Assembly (NCBI GenBank): GCA_902781045.1
Contig: CACZHT010000009.1
Coordinates: 18,410-82,409 of the forward strand
Reading direction: 5' to 3'
Length of the DNA stretch: 64,000 nt
Source: an uncultured Bacteroidales bacterium
Lineage (GTDB): Bacteria > Bacteroidota > Bacteroidia > Bacteroidales > Muribaculaceae
The translations under genes were made by a program, and so were the position numbers. Below, piece after piece: positions 26,950 through 35,080 of the stretch (within the stretch, counting starts at the first letter, position 1; each line of letters opens with the position of its first letter). The notes beneath the pieces were generated by a model, which worked only from the letters and a program-made list of their open reading frames with translations, was not told where the DNA came from and searched no databases.

Positions 26950-27713
26950 AGCGGAGAATTCCAGATTTCGTAGCTTGCAAAAGCCTGCAACAACAACATC
27001 TCCAGGCCATTCTTCACCGCGGCTCCCTGCTCATGCGCCCGTCGCATGAACAAAGTTTCTTCGGGATTATAAATCAAGTCATAGACCAGATGCCTGTCAG
27101 TCAGGAAACGGAAAGGGAAATCGGGGCACTCGTCCACCCGTGGGTACTTGCCCAACGGCGTTGCCTGGACAATGATCCGATGCTCTGCGACAGTCGAACG
27201 TGTCAGCTCCGGGTAGATTATCGTGTGGGCATTCTTGTGCCGCGAGACCAACTGCACAGCCACCCCAAGCCGTTCAAGGGCATACTTCACGGCCTTGGCT
27301 GCGCCTCCAGTTCCCAGCACCAGCGCACGGTCACGGTCAGTCGTCAACAACGACTCTACAGTTCGCCCAAACCCCTGCGCGTCGCTGTTGTAGCCACGCA
27401 ACAACAAGTTGCCCGAAGCACCGCGTACAAACTTGATGACATTGACTGCTCCGATGGCGCGTGCGCCATCGTCCAGCTCGTCAAGCAACGGAATCACCTT
27501 TTCTTTATAGGGTGCAGTCACATTGAGGCCACACAACTGTGGATACTCAGCAATGAGATCCATCAGTTGGCGCACATCTTCAATCTCAAAGTTCATGTAG
27601 ACAGCATCAACGCCCTCAGAGGCAAACTTGTTGTTGAAATAGTCGATAGAGAACGAGTGGCCCAACGGATAACCGATCAAGCCATATATCTTTGTGTCAC
27701 GTGTCATTGTCAT
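26946..27713 (-). CDS. aroE: Shikimate dehydrogenase
   Basis: 255 residues. Motifs: GYPLGHSFSIDYFN near residue 13-26, NVTAPYKEKVI with the catalytic Lys, LVLGTGGAAKAV for NADP, and the C-terminal DLIYNPEETLFM. It reduces 3-dehydroshikimate with NADPH in aromatic amino acid synthesis. It overlaps comEC by 4 nt and leads that transcript; ATG at 27713 is used although ATG at 27707 is equally possible. Confidence 0.95.
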   Translation of the reverse strand: MTMTRDTKIYGLIGYPLGHSFSIDYFNNKFASEGVDAVYMNFEIEDVRQLMDLIAEYPQLCGLNVTAPYKEKVIPLLDELDDGARAIGAVNVIKFVRGASGNLLLRGYNSDAQGFGRTVESLLTTDRDRALVLGTGGAAKAVKYALERLGVAVQLVSRHKNAHTIIYPELTRSTVAEHRIIVQATPLGKYPRVDECPDFPFRFLTDRHLVYDLIYNPEETLFMRRAHEQGAAVKNGLEMLLLQAFASYEIWNSPL

Positions 27714-27745
27714 CAGGGTTGCTCGAGATTTCAGTTTCAGGACTG

Positions 27746-27753
27746 CAAATTTA
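27746..27753 (-). promoter_or_regulatory. Possible -7 box for aroE-comEC
   Basis: Minus-strand TAAATTTG, 32 nt before the aroE start; no good -33 element. Confidence 0.4.
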
Positions 27754-27828
27754 GTGATTTTTGCCTAAGAAGTCGAATTTTGTCACAACTTTTTGACCGT
27801 CTGACTCGTTTTTAGCCTTTTTTGTGAC

Positions 27829-27857
27829 TTGACAATGACAACAAAGTATTAACTTTG
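27829..27857 (+). promoter_or_regulatory. Promoter for the MCE gene
   Basis: TTG at 27829-27831, 18 nt, TAACTTTG at 27850-27857; start expected near 27864, about 20 nt before the ATG at 27885. Confidence 0.6.
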
Positions 27858-27884
27858 CACCGACAAAACTATTTCAGAACACTA

Positions 27885-28793
27885 ATGAAGTCATTTTTCA
27901 ACAAGAATGTGAAAATAGCCCTCACAATCATCGTGAGTCTGGCTCTGCTCTACTGGGGCATCGAGTTTCTCAAAGGTGTCAACCTGTTCAAGCCCGCCAA
28001 TTTCTATTATGCCAAGTTTGACAAGGTCAATGGCCTCATCGACGCAGCCCCTATAACCGTCAATGGCTTCCAGGTGGGACAGGTCAGAGAAATCAAATAT
28101 GACTATGCGACCAACAAGATCTCTGTGATGATGAGCATGAACCGTGACCTCAAGATTCCTGTGGGGTCATCAGTTGCTATCACGTCTGGTCTCATTGGGT
28201 CGGCCTCCATGGAACTGACGCTTGGCGACAATACGGCGTATTATAAGGTTGGCGATGAGATACCATCCTTTGTACCTCAAGGACTCATGGACAAGGTCAA
28301 GACCGAAGTCCTCCCTGGAGTGGGTGGCCTGGTCCCCAAGGTCGACTCCATCATGACATCGGTCAATGGCTTGGTGGGCAACCCGGCCCTAGTCGCAGCC
28401 CTCGCGCGCCTGGACGGCATCACCGCCGACCTGTCGCGCAGCAGCCAAGAGCTGCACACTCTGCTGGTCTCACTCAACCGCTCGGTGCCAGCTGTGATGG
28501 GCAACGTCAACGGCATCACCACCAACCTCAATGGCACGACCGAGAACTTACAGACATTCTCGACAACGCTCAAAGACCTACCACTGGACAGCACCATGGC
28601 GCAAGTCAATGCCACCATCGCCAACCTCAATGCACTGTCGCAGCAGCTGAACAACCCCAATTCAAGCCTGGGCATGCTCATTAACGACAAGCAACTCTAT
28701 GTCAACGCCACCAATGCCGTGGCCACGCTCGACTCGCTGCTTGCCGACATCAAGAAGAACCCCAAACGATACATCAATGTGCATGTGTTCTGA
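27885..28793 (+). CDS. MlaD-like MCE-domain lipid-transport protein
   Basis: 302 residues from ATG at 27885. One N-terminal transmembrane anchor (about 9-28), then an MCE domain (about 35-120) with APITVNGFQVGQV and GLIGSASMELTLG, then a helical region with TSVNGLVGNP and repeated TNLN/ANLN segments. MCE proteins form rings that move phospholipids or other lipids between the membranes. The ABC permease and ATPase partners (MlaE/MlaF) are not in the neighbourhood, so it is an orphan here. It is followed by a strong terminator and dnaA. Confidence 0.9.
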   Translation: MKSFFNKNVKIALTIIVSLALLYWGIEFLKGVNLFKPANFYYAKFDKVNGLIDAAPITVNGFQVGQVREIKYDYATNKISVMMSMNRDLKIPVGSSVAITSGLIGSASMELTLGDNTAYYKVGDEIPSFVPQGLMDKVKTEVLPGVGGLVPKVDSIMTSVNGLVGNPALVAALARLDGITADLSRSSQELHTLLVSLNRSVPAVMGNVNGITTNLNGTTENLQTFSTTLKDLPLDSTMAQVNATIANLNALSQQLNNPNSSLGMLINDKQLYVNATNAVATLDSLLADIKKNPKRYINVHVF

Positions 28794-28813
28794 TGACGAC
28801 TAAACATCACCCG

Positions 28814-28848
28814 AAAAGCTTATTTAGACCATTTCTAAATAAGCTTTT
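28814..28848 (+). terminator. Intrinsic terminator after the MCE gene
   Basis: Perfect 15-bp arms (28814-28828 and 28834-28848), 5-nt loop CCATT, followed by TTTGTCTTTTTTG. Confidence 0.92.
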
Positions 28849-29104
28849 TTTGTCTTTTTTGCTCTCAAGTAATGCTGAATTTTAAAATTCCTATTTAATC
28901 AGCATTTTGCTCAACGCCTACTAATTTTAGAGCATGCATAGCAATAGTTTTCAACCCCTTGAAAAATAGCACAGTTTCAGTGTGAACTATGGTTTTGAGT
29001 AGCATTTTGACCCCCTTGTCACTAAAGTGCTGTTTCTCAAATATCTTACAATTCTTTTGAAAAATCAAAATTTTTCTGACACTTTTTTTCAACAAAATTT
29101 GACC

Positions 29105-29112
29105 TAATTTTG
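29105..29112 (+). promoter_or_regulatory. -7 box of the dnaA promoter
   Basis: TAATTTTG, 119 nt before the dnaA ATG; the -33 region is T-rich without a clear TTG. Confidence 0.5.
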
Positions 29113-29126
29113 TACTGCAAAAAACA

Positions 29127-29212
29127 CCTCTCGTCAGTCGAGAGGTTTGTTGACTGAACTTTTAATTATATTATAAGGTGGTGTAGCGACTCCGCGTATA
29201 CGTTGCGGCACC
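29127..29212 (+). promoter_or_regulatory. Structured dnaA leader
   Basis: The 5' leader has a perfect 7-bp hairpin (CCTCTCG, TCAGT loop, CGAGAGG; 29127-29145), an AT stretch, and a second GC-rich fold between 29180 and 29212 (GGTG with CACC, CCGC with GCGG, around the palindrome CGTATACG). This could control dnaA expression; no known riboswitch class is recognised. Confidence 0.45.
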
Positions 29213-29231
29213 ATCAGCAACAAATTGAGAA

Positions 29232-30623
29232 ATGACCGACAATGTGACTCAAATGTGGGACAAGTGCCTGGACATCATCCGGGACAACATTCAACCCGAG
29301 CAGTTCAATGCTTGGTTTGAGCCCATTGTGCCTGTCAGTTTCAAGGACAATACGCTCACTCTGCGCGTGCCATCGCAGTTCTTTGTCGAGATGCTCGAGG
29401 AGAACTACTGTACACTGCTGCTGCACACCTTCGGTCGAGTATTCGGAGGGCGCATCAATCTAGCCTATGCAGTCAAGGTGGCCAGCGAGATTGAGGTGAC
29501 CCTGGCCGAGAGCGGCGAGAGTGCCAAGCTCAAGTCCGCAGCCAAGATTGTGCCTCAAGCACTGAGCAACCCGTTCCAACAGCCACAGCTCGAGGACATC
29601 GACCCACAGCTGAACCCACGATACACCTTCGAGAACTATTGCTGCAGCACGAGCAACAAGCTGGCCGTGACAGTGGGCATGGCCATCGCCGACCATCCTG
29701 AAGTCAAGACCTACAACCCGATGTTCATCTTCGGTTCGACCGGTGTAGGCAAAACTCACCTCATTCAGGCCATCGGCATCCGCATCAAGGAGCAGAATCC
29801 TCGTGCCCGGGTTCTCTATGTCCCGGCACGGGTTTTCGAGAGCCAGTATACATCTGCTGTGCCCAAGGGCAAAGTCAATGACTTCATCAATTTCTACCAG
29901 AGCATTGACGTGCTTCTCATCGACGACATTCACGAGCTGGCAGGCAAGACAGGCACCCAGAACACGTTCTTTCACATCTTCAACCATCTGCATCAGCACG
30001 GCAAGCAACTGATAATGACCAGCGACCGGCGCCCCGTCGACATGGACGGCATGGTGCCACGACTGATTTCGCGTTTCAAGTGGGGAATGACTGTCGAGCT
30101 TGAGAAGCCCGACTATGACCTTCGCCGCAACGTGCTCATCAAGCGTGCCGCCCAAGACGGACTCACGCTCACCGACGATGTGCTCGACTTCATCGCCACG
30201 CAAGTCACCGACAGTGTGCGTGACCTCGAGGGTGTGGTCGTTTCACTACTGGCCCACGCCACCATGCTCAATCAGGATATCACCCTCGAGCTGGCTCAGT
30301 CCGTGGCCAGCAACACTGTGCATGTGTCGCAACATCAGCTCACCTTTGAACTCATCGCCGAAGCCGTAGCCAGCTTCTACAACCTTGACACCGACTTGCT
30401 CTTCGGCAAGTCGCGCAAGCGCGAGATCAGCGATGCCCGCCAGGTACTGATGTACTTTGCGAAGACCCGGACTCAGCTATCGTCGACCAACATCGGGTTG
30501 AGGCTGTCGCGCAACCATGCCACAGTGCTGCATGCCTGCAAACAGGTGGAGCAGCGCATGGGCATCGAGCGCAAGTTCTGCGACGAGATTGAGTCCATCG
30601 ACAAACGTCTCAAGACATTATAG
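29232..30623 (+). CDS. dnaA: Chromosomal replication initiator DnaA
   Basis: 463 residues. Domain I (1-85), short linker, AAA+ domain with Walker A FGSTGVGKTHL near residue 163-173, Walker B LLIDDIHEL and sensor motifs, and domain IV with the DnaA-box-binding helix-turn-helix around IGLRLSRNHATVLHA. The AAA+ start YTFENYCCSTSNKLA matches the DnaA family. It binds oriC and melts it to start replication. It is a single gene with a structured leader. Confidence 0.97.
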   Translation: MTDNVTQMWDKCLDIIRDNIQPEQFNAWFEPIVPVSFKDNTLTLRVPSQFFVEMLEENYCTLLLHTFGRVFGGRINLAYAVKVASEIEVTLAESGESAKLKSAAKIVPQALSNPFQQPQLEDIDPQLNPRYTFENYCCSTSNKLAVTVGMAIADHPEVKTYNPMFIFGSTGVGKTHLIQAIGIRIKEQNPRARVLYVPARVFESQYTSAVPKGKVNDFINFYQSIDVLLIDDIHELAGKTGTQNTFFHIFNHLHQHGKQLIMTSDRRPVDMDGMVPRLISRFKWGMTVELEKPDYDLRRNVLIKRAAQDGLTLTDDVLDFIATQVTDSVRDLEGVVVSLLAHATMLNQDITLELAQSVASNTVHVSQHQLTFELIAEAVASFYNLDTDLLFGKSRKREISDARQVLMYFAKTRTQLSSTNIGLRLSRNHATVLHACKQVEQRMGIERKFCDEIESIDKRLKTL

Positions 30624-30652
30624 ACAATTCATTATTTAATCACCGCGGTTGA

Positions 30653-30695
30653 GAAATTGAGAATCACAGTCACTGCTGCAATGATTCTCAATTTC
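30653..30695. terminator. Hairpin after dnaA
   Basis: Perfect 14-bp arms GAAATTGAGAATCA (30653-30666) and complement (30682-30695) with a 15-nt loop. No T-run follows, so termination is possible but not certain. Words from the arms recur up to the next start codon. Confidence 0.55.
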
Positions 30696-30721
30696 GAATT
30701 CCTAATTCTCAATTCAATAAT

Positions 30722-31396
30722 ATGACAGGCATCATTGTGGCTATGCGCAAAGAGCTGGATTTGCTCTTGCCGTTGCTAAGCAACATCAGCCAGACCGTCA
30801 ATGGCGGCTTCACGTTCTATCAAGGAAGCATCGGCTCCAATCAGATTGTGGCCATGCAGTGTGGCATCGGCAAAGTTAATGCCGCAATGGGTGCCCTGAC
30901 GCTCATCAATCACTTTGCGCCCGAGCGCGTCATCAACACCGGTGTGGCTGGTGGTGCCGACAGACAGGTGCACGTCATGGACATCGTCGTTGGTCGTCAG
31001 GTTGCATACCACGATGTGTGGTGCGGCCCTGAAAGTCCATGGGGAGTGGTTCAAGGGCTGCCTCTGTATTACGAGGCCGATGCGACCATGTTACACTTGG
31101 TTCCCCAGCGCGATGACATCCATGTTGGTCTCATCTGCTCGGGCGACCAGTTTGTCGACTCGATGGACAAAGTGAACGACATCAAGGCCACTTTTCCGCA
31201 AGCCCTGGCGGTCGACATGGAGAGTGCCGCAATCGCCCAAGTATGCCACGTGCGCGGGGTGGGCTTCATGAGTCTGCGTGTGATCAGCGACTCGCCCGGT
31301 GCCAGTCACGACAACACCCAGCAGTATAACGACTTCTGGCAGGATGCGCCACAGCACACATTTCAGGTGCTTCACCAGATGTTGCTCCAGATGTAA
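30722..31396 (+). CDS. mtnN: 5'-methylthioadenosine/S-adenosylhomocysteine nucleosidase
   Basis: 224 residues. MTAN/PNP fold with catalytic Glu in AMRKELDLL near residue 8-14, CGIGKVNAA, NTGVAGG, VDMESAAIAQ and the catalytic Asp in VISDSPG. It cleaves adenine from methylthioadenosine, SAH and 5'-deoxyadenosine. It is slightly short but complete. No luxS or methionine-salvage genes are next to it. Confidence 0.93.
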   Translation: MTGIIVAMRKELDLLLPLLSNISQTVNGGFTFYQGSIGSNQIVAMQCGIGKVNAAMGALTLINHFAPERVINTGVAGGADRQVHVMDIVVGRQVAYHDVWCGPESPWGVVQGLPLYYEADATMLHLVPQRDDIHVGLICSGDQFVDSMDKVNDIKATFPQALAVDMESAAIAQVCHVRGVGFMSLRVISDSPGASHDNTQQYNDFWQDAPQHTFQVLHQMLLQM

Positions 31397-31403
31397 TGAC
31401 CAG

Positions 31404-31445
31404 AACAAACTGCAGCCACCCGGCAATGGGTGGCTGCAGTTTGTT
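31404..31445. terminator. Bidirectional intrinsic terminator
   Basis: Perfect 18-bp arms (31404-31421 and 31428-31445) with loop GGCAAT, between convergent mtnN and the DUF3298 gene. Confidence 0.93.
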
Positions 31446-31459
31446 AATACTAGCATAGA

Positions 31460-32383
31460 CTACCGTGTGTAACGGTCAATCAGTTCCTGCAAGTACTTTG
31501 ATTGTATTCCAGCCTCATCCAGACGGTAAGGCTCAACCTCGACATCCACTTGCCCGCGTGCATAGCAGGCAATCTCATAGGGATGATACACAAAGTGAAT
31601 GCTGAAATCCTCCACATAGATGTTCTGCGTGATTGGAACCCACTTCACATCGTCGAGCAAGAAACCTTTATCGTTGAGTGCGGCCATGTTGTTCACTCCC
31701 TCTTGATCAAATAGTGCCTTGGTGATGACCTCACTGAGCTTGACGGTGTCGGTGACCAGGTCAGTGAGTTGCACCACCTTGTCCTTGACCACGTCGTAGG
31801 TCACATACTCAGTCCAGTAGATGCCGTGCGCACCACCCATATACGAGTCCTTGGCAAACATGAAGACACACAAGTTTTTGTCCATTTTCATGGGCGTGAG
31901 CTGCACGTCATAGTAGGCCTGGTTCATTCCAGCATCATCTGGAATCTTCTTAATGTGCTTGACGTCCTTGATGTCAGATTTCTCAAATGGGATATAGTTG
32001 GTGGCATCCATTTCGTGTCTGAGTGCGTCCTCCAGCGACTTGAATTTTTCAGGCTCGCCGACAATTTTGTCAATCAGGGCTTGTTGAAGCCTAGCCGAAC
32101 TGCGTCCCATCACAGTTTTGGGCCAGGCAAGGCTGCATGCGGCACGAGCGTAGAATCCGTCCTGCCCCTCGATGTTCATGTCGGGATCGGTGACCTGATA
32201 GTGCACCACATCCTCCCGGTTAATGTGGCTGAATACAGTCAGGCATTCGCCACTGTCATCGCCTGTGTTCGAGACCATCGCCTCGGCAGTAGTCAAAGAG
32301 GCAGATGTTGGATTCCCCTTGCCACATGCCATGGCCATCATCGGCAATGACAAGCACAGGATCAATTGAATCGTTTTCTTCAT
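31460..32383 (-). CDS. DUF3298/RsiV-like lipoprotein
   Basis: 307 residues. Signal sequence with MAMAC at residues 16-20, a relaxed lipidation site. The mature part contains a DUF4163-like region and the DUF3298 motif SYMGGAHGIYWTEY followed by LTDLV, as in RsiV-type proteins. RsiV of Bacillus is an anti-sigma factor that binds lysozyme; here no sigma factor is near, so only the fold is inferred. It is last in an operon with an outer-membrane barrel and a LysM protein. Confidence 0.8.
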   Translation of the reverse strand: MKKTIQLILCLSLPMMAMACGKGNPTSASLTTAEAMVSNTGDDSGECLTVFSHINREDVVHYQVTDPDMNIEGQDGFYARAACSLAWPKTVMGRSSARLQQALIDKIVGEPEKFKSLEDALRHEMDATNYIPFEKSDIKDVKHIKKIPDDAGMNQAYYDVQLTPMKMDKNLCVFMFAKDSYMGGAHGIYWTEYVTYDVVKDKVVQLTDLVTDTVKLSEVITKALFDQEGVNNMAALNDKGFLLDDVKWVPITQNIYVEDFSIHFVYHPYEIACYARGQVDVEVEPYRLDEAGIQSKYLQELIDRYTR

Positions 32384-32395
32384 CTCTATTTGCAG

Positions 32396-33079
32396 TTATT
32401 TGATTTGGTAATTATATCCCATTGTCACCATGATTGACATGCCCGAGGAGCCAGCAAAGGCATCTTTCTTGTGATTGCTGAACACATCACGCAGGCCATA
32501 GTAGAAACGCCCTTCGATGGTGAGCGAGTGCCTTTGTGCCACCCCCACCTCCATGCCTAACCCGGCCGAAATGCCATAGTCAAACCTGCTGTGAATCTCC
32601 AGATTTAGCTGCTCATTGTGCCGATTGGTTGTCGGGAAATTCTCAATATCGGCAAAGTTGCGATAGTCAAAGTTTGAGCTTGTCGAGCGGGCAATCATGT
32701 AACCCAGTTCGGGGCCAGCATTGAAAAAGCCCTTGAAGCGCTGTTTACCGAAGAAGATATGTGTCAACATGGGCAGCTGCAGATATGTGAACCTCCGCTG
32801 GTATCGGAAGTCAGTGCCCTCATACATCTCTTTCCATCCACGCTGCTCCATGTTCAGCTCCAGGATGAGTCCAAAATGCCGTTCCTCGATGTAACGGAAC
32901 GTGCCACCCACCATCATGCCAGGCAAAAATCTCTGCGGCACCGACGGGCTGAACTGCATGCGCGACAGAGTGACACCAGCCTTGCCCCCCACACTGATAG
33001 CCCCCTCATAGTGGGTCTGGGCAGACAATGCGCCACACAGGCATGCCATCAAGGCGAGTATGATGAACAACCGTCTCAT
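32396..33079 (-). CDS. PorT-like outer membrane beta-barrel protein
   Basis: 227 residues with a signal peptide ending ALSAQ (about residue 21). The rest has alternating strands rich in Gly and aromatic residues (GLILELNMEQRGWKE, YLQLPMLTHIFF, FNAGPELGYMI, YGISAGLGMEV) and ends in YNYQIK, as in the outer membrane protein beta-barrel domain family that includes the T9SS protein PorT. The family is wide, so PorT itself is not certain. It overlaps the LysM gene by 4 nt and lies 12 nt before the DUF3298 gene. Confidence 0.82.
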   Translation of the reverse strand: MRRLFIILALMACLCGALSAQTHYEGAISVGGKAGVTLSRMQFSPSVPQRFLPGMMVGGTFRYIEERHFGLILELNMEQRGWKEMYEGTDFRYQRRFTYLQLPMLTHIFFGKQRFKGFFNAGPELGYMIARSTSSNFDYRNFADIENFPTTNRHNEQLNLEIHSRFDYGISAGLGMEVGVAQRHSLTIEGRFYYGLRDVFSNHKKDAFAGSSGMSIMVTMGYNYQIK

Positions 33080-34917
33080 GGTTGGACGACCGTGGTGATC
33101 TGGTGGTCGGTGCTGAAGTGCACCACATCGATGGCACGGTTGATCATGCCACCCTCGATGTTTGCGCGCTCAAACTTGAAACTCGTCTGCACGCCACGGT
33201 GCAGAGGTGCCTCGTTATCGATGGCTATGCCATGGCCCAGGGTGTTGATCAGATACATACCCAGATCAAACCCCATCAGTACCATGTTTGGCACTGAGTT
33301 CAGCATCTCGCCATTGAACGACTGCTTGTACATCGCCTCAACATCGCGTGTACGGAATCCCTTGCTGTTGAAGAAACGTGAGAACACATAGGTGTCAATA
33401 TCCTGCAAGTCAGTCTGATAGTCTTTGAGATAGGTCACATATTCGGGATAGCCCAGCAAACAGAACTCACAGTCAAACCTTTCCTGCTTGGCCTGTTTCA
33501 GTGCCTTGATTACCTTGCGGAGCGACTCTTTGCTGCTCGAGGACGGCACCAGCACATACCGCGAGCCCGGATTCATGTGGCGCGACAGATTGTCATACGA
33601 AAGGTCGCCACTCATTGTGATGGTCGATGTGTGCATACCCATCTGTTCGATGTGGTTTCGCAGGTCGTCAAAGATTTCCTTGCCCTCGCTCGATGCGTCC
33701 ATCAGATAAATCACATGATATCCCTCAAACTGCGTGCCAAACCAGTGCTGAACCCGCTTGGTGAACAGCGGAGTGGGGGCATTGACCTGAATGACGCTGG
33801 GGTTTTGCTCATAGTCATTGTTCTTGGTCGTGAAGCAGTTGATGACATCAATGCCATGGTCACCTCCAAACTTGTTGATTCGCTCCAGCTGCTTGGGTTC
33901 GCTCGGGGCAATGAGCACATTCATTTCCTGCATCTCAGGCAGAGCCAACAGACTGTCGGTCACGTTGAGGTTGTGCTGTGTGTCCCACACATGCACGTTG
34001 ATGGGCCTAGTGGCCGTGGCGCCCGCGCTGTCCAGAGCCAGCAAGAAGCCCTTGTAGAAGTCGGTGTACAAGTAACCCTGTCGAGGAGCCGGGTCCTTGT
34101 GCAGCTGGAAGGGCAGCACGATGCCGATGTTCACCCGACTGTTGCGGTGCTCGGTCACCAGCTGGGTATACAACTCATTGAGCCGTGGTGCATAATGCGC
34201 CTCCAAGTCGTCGAGCGAGATGGACTGCATGTCGCCCAGCACTCGCTCAGTATAGGCCTTCGGCACGACGATGGTCTTGCCTTTCTTGGCCTTCTTCATG
34301 TCGGGGTTGGCTGCTTGGATGTCCTCTTGAGTCACACCAAAACGACGCGCAATGGATGTGAAAGTCTCACCCTCCTGAATTTTGTAGTTGTAGAAGCGAA
34401 TCCCTTTTTTCTCGTAGTAGAATGGCAAGGCCGAGTCTTTATTGACCCTGATGACTTGCCCCACGACATACTGCTCGGGCGACAGTCGCAGATTGTTGCC
34501 AATAATCCCTTCGATGGTCGAGTTATAGTGCTTGGCAATACTGTAGATGGTCTCGCCTGGCTGGATGGTGTGCTTAACCATCTCGTTGGATGACGAGATG
34601 GTGACCTCCGGCGTGCCACCGAAAGCTGAACGCACCTGGTTGGACGGACTCATTTGCCCGGTGGTGAACGTCACTGGCAGAAACAGCAACTGCTTCTTTT
34701 CGAGCTTGCCCGAGGCATCGGGGTTGTAACGCAAAATCTCGTCGGTGGTTACACCCAGCTTTTGAGCGATGCCATAGAGTGTTTCCTTGTTGGCGACCTG
34801 ATAGTAGTAAAAGGTATTGCCGGCAATTTGCTTGGTCGGCAGATTGAGTTGAGCTTGCATCCACTGGCACGCAAAGCATGACACAATGATGCAGATCAGC
34901 AATCGCATCTTATTCAT
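33076..34917 (-). CDS. LysM and PBP1-type periplasmic protein
   Basis: 613 residues from ATG at 34917 (ATG at 34908 is also possible). A signal peptide (LLICIIVSCFACQWMQAQ) is followed by three LysM-type repeats (YQVANKETLYGIAQKLG, TIQPGETIYSIAKHYN, KIQEGETFTSIARRFG) for peptidoglycan binding. From about residue 260 it has a type-1 periplasmic-binding fold, starting NIGIVLPFQLHKD, related to amino-acid ABC receptors and LpoA-like regulators. It may sense or regulate cell-wall synthesis. First gene of a three-gene envelope operon. Confidence 0.88.
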   Translation of the reverse strand: MNKMRLLICIIVSCFACQWMQAQLNLPTKQIAGNTFYYYQVANKETLYGIAQKLGVTTDEILRYNPDASGKLEKKQLLFLPVTFTTGQMSPSNQVRSAFGGTPEVTISSSNEMVKHTIQPGETIYSIAKHYNSTIEGIIGNNLRLSPEQYVVGQVIRVNKDSALPFYYEKKGIRFYNYKIQEGETFTSIARRFGVTQEDIQAANPDMKKAKKGKTIVVPKAYTERVLGDMQSISLDDLEAHYAPRLNELYTQLVTEHRNSRVNIGIVLPFQLHKDPAPRQGYLYTDFYKGFLLALDSAGATATRPINVHVWDTQHNLNVTDSLLALPEMQEMNVLIAPSEPKQLERINKFGGDHGIDVINCFTTKNNDYEQNPSVIQVNAPTPLFTKRVQHWFGTQFEGYHVIYLMDASSEGKEIFDDLRNHIEQMGMHTSTITMSGDLSYDNLSRHMNPGSRYVLVPSSSSKESLRKVIKALKQAKQERFDCEFCLLGYPEYVTYLKDYQTDLQDIDTYVFSRFFNSKGFRTRDVEAMYKQSFNGEMLNSVPNMVLMGFDLGMYLINTLGHGIAIDNEAPLHRGVQTSFKFERANIEGGMINRAIDVVHFSTDHQITTVVQP

Positions 34918-34993
34918 AGTCAATCTAATGGTTTGCAATGTTTAAAGCATCAGTTTAATCTTAGATGTGCCAGAAGCTCCATCTAGAATTTGC

Positions 34994-35024
34994 AAATGTA
35001 CAACAAATTCTTGAATTACCAAAA
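34994..35024 (-). promoter_or_regulatory. Promoter for the LysM-barrel-lipoprotein operon
   Basis: Minus-strand TTTG (35024-35021), 19 nt, TACATTTG (35001-34994); leader about 70 nt. Confidence 0.6.
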
Positions 35025-35080
35025 TCCGATGCGAGAAACAAGAAGCGAGAGTCTGGTCTGAATCCAGATTTCGTCAGTTT

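Larger units (their letters stand above)
28794..29231. other. 438-nt intergenic region upstream of dnaA
   Basis: It contains the terminator of the MCE gene (28814-28848), an AT-rich middle with a 14-nt palindrome GAATTTTAAAATTC near 28875 inside a longer stem (ATGCTGA...TCAGCAT), and the dnaA promoter and leader. I found no clear DnaA boxes (TTATNCACA), so an origin is not supported. A 66-codon minus-strand frame at 28895-29095 lacks any coding sign. Confidence 0.55.

Noticed and set aside
28895..29095. A 66-codon minus-strand frame in the dnaA spacer
   Set aside because: No promoter, no family, strongly Lys/Phe-rich composition typical of AT-rich non-coding DNA.
28794..29231. Possible oriC upstream of dnaA
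   Set aside because: The region is AT-rich, but I found no DnaA boxes, and in Bacteroidota dnaA is often not next to the origin.
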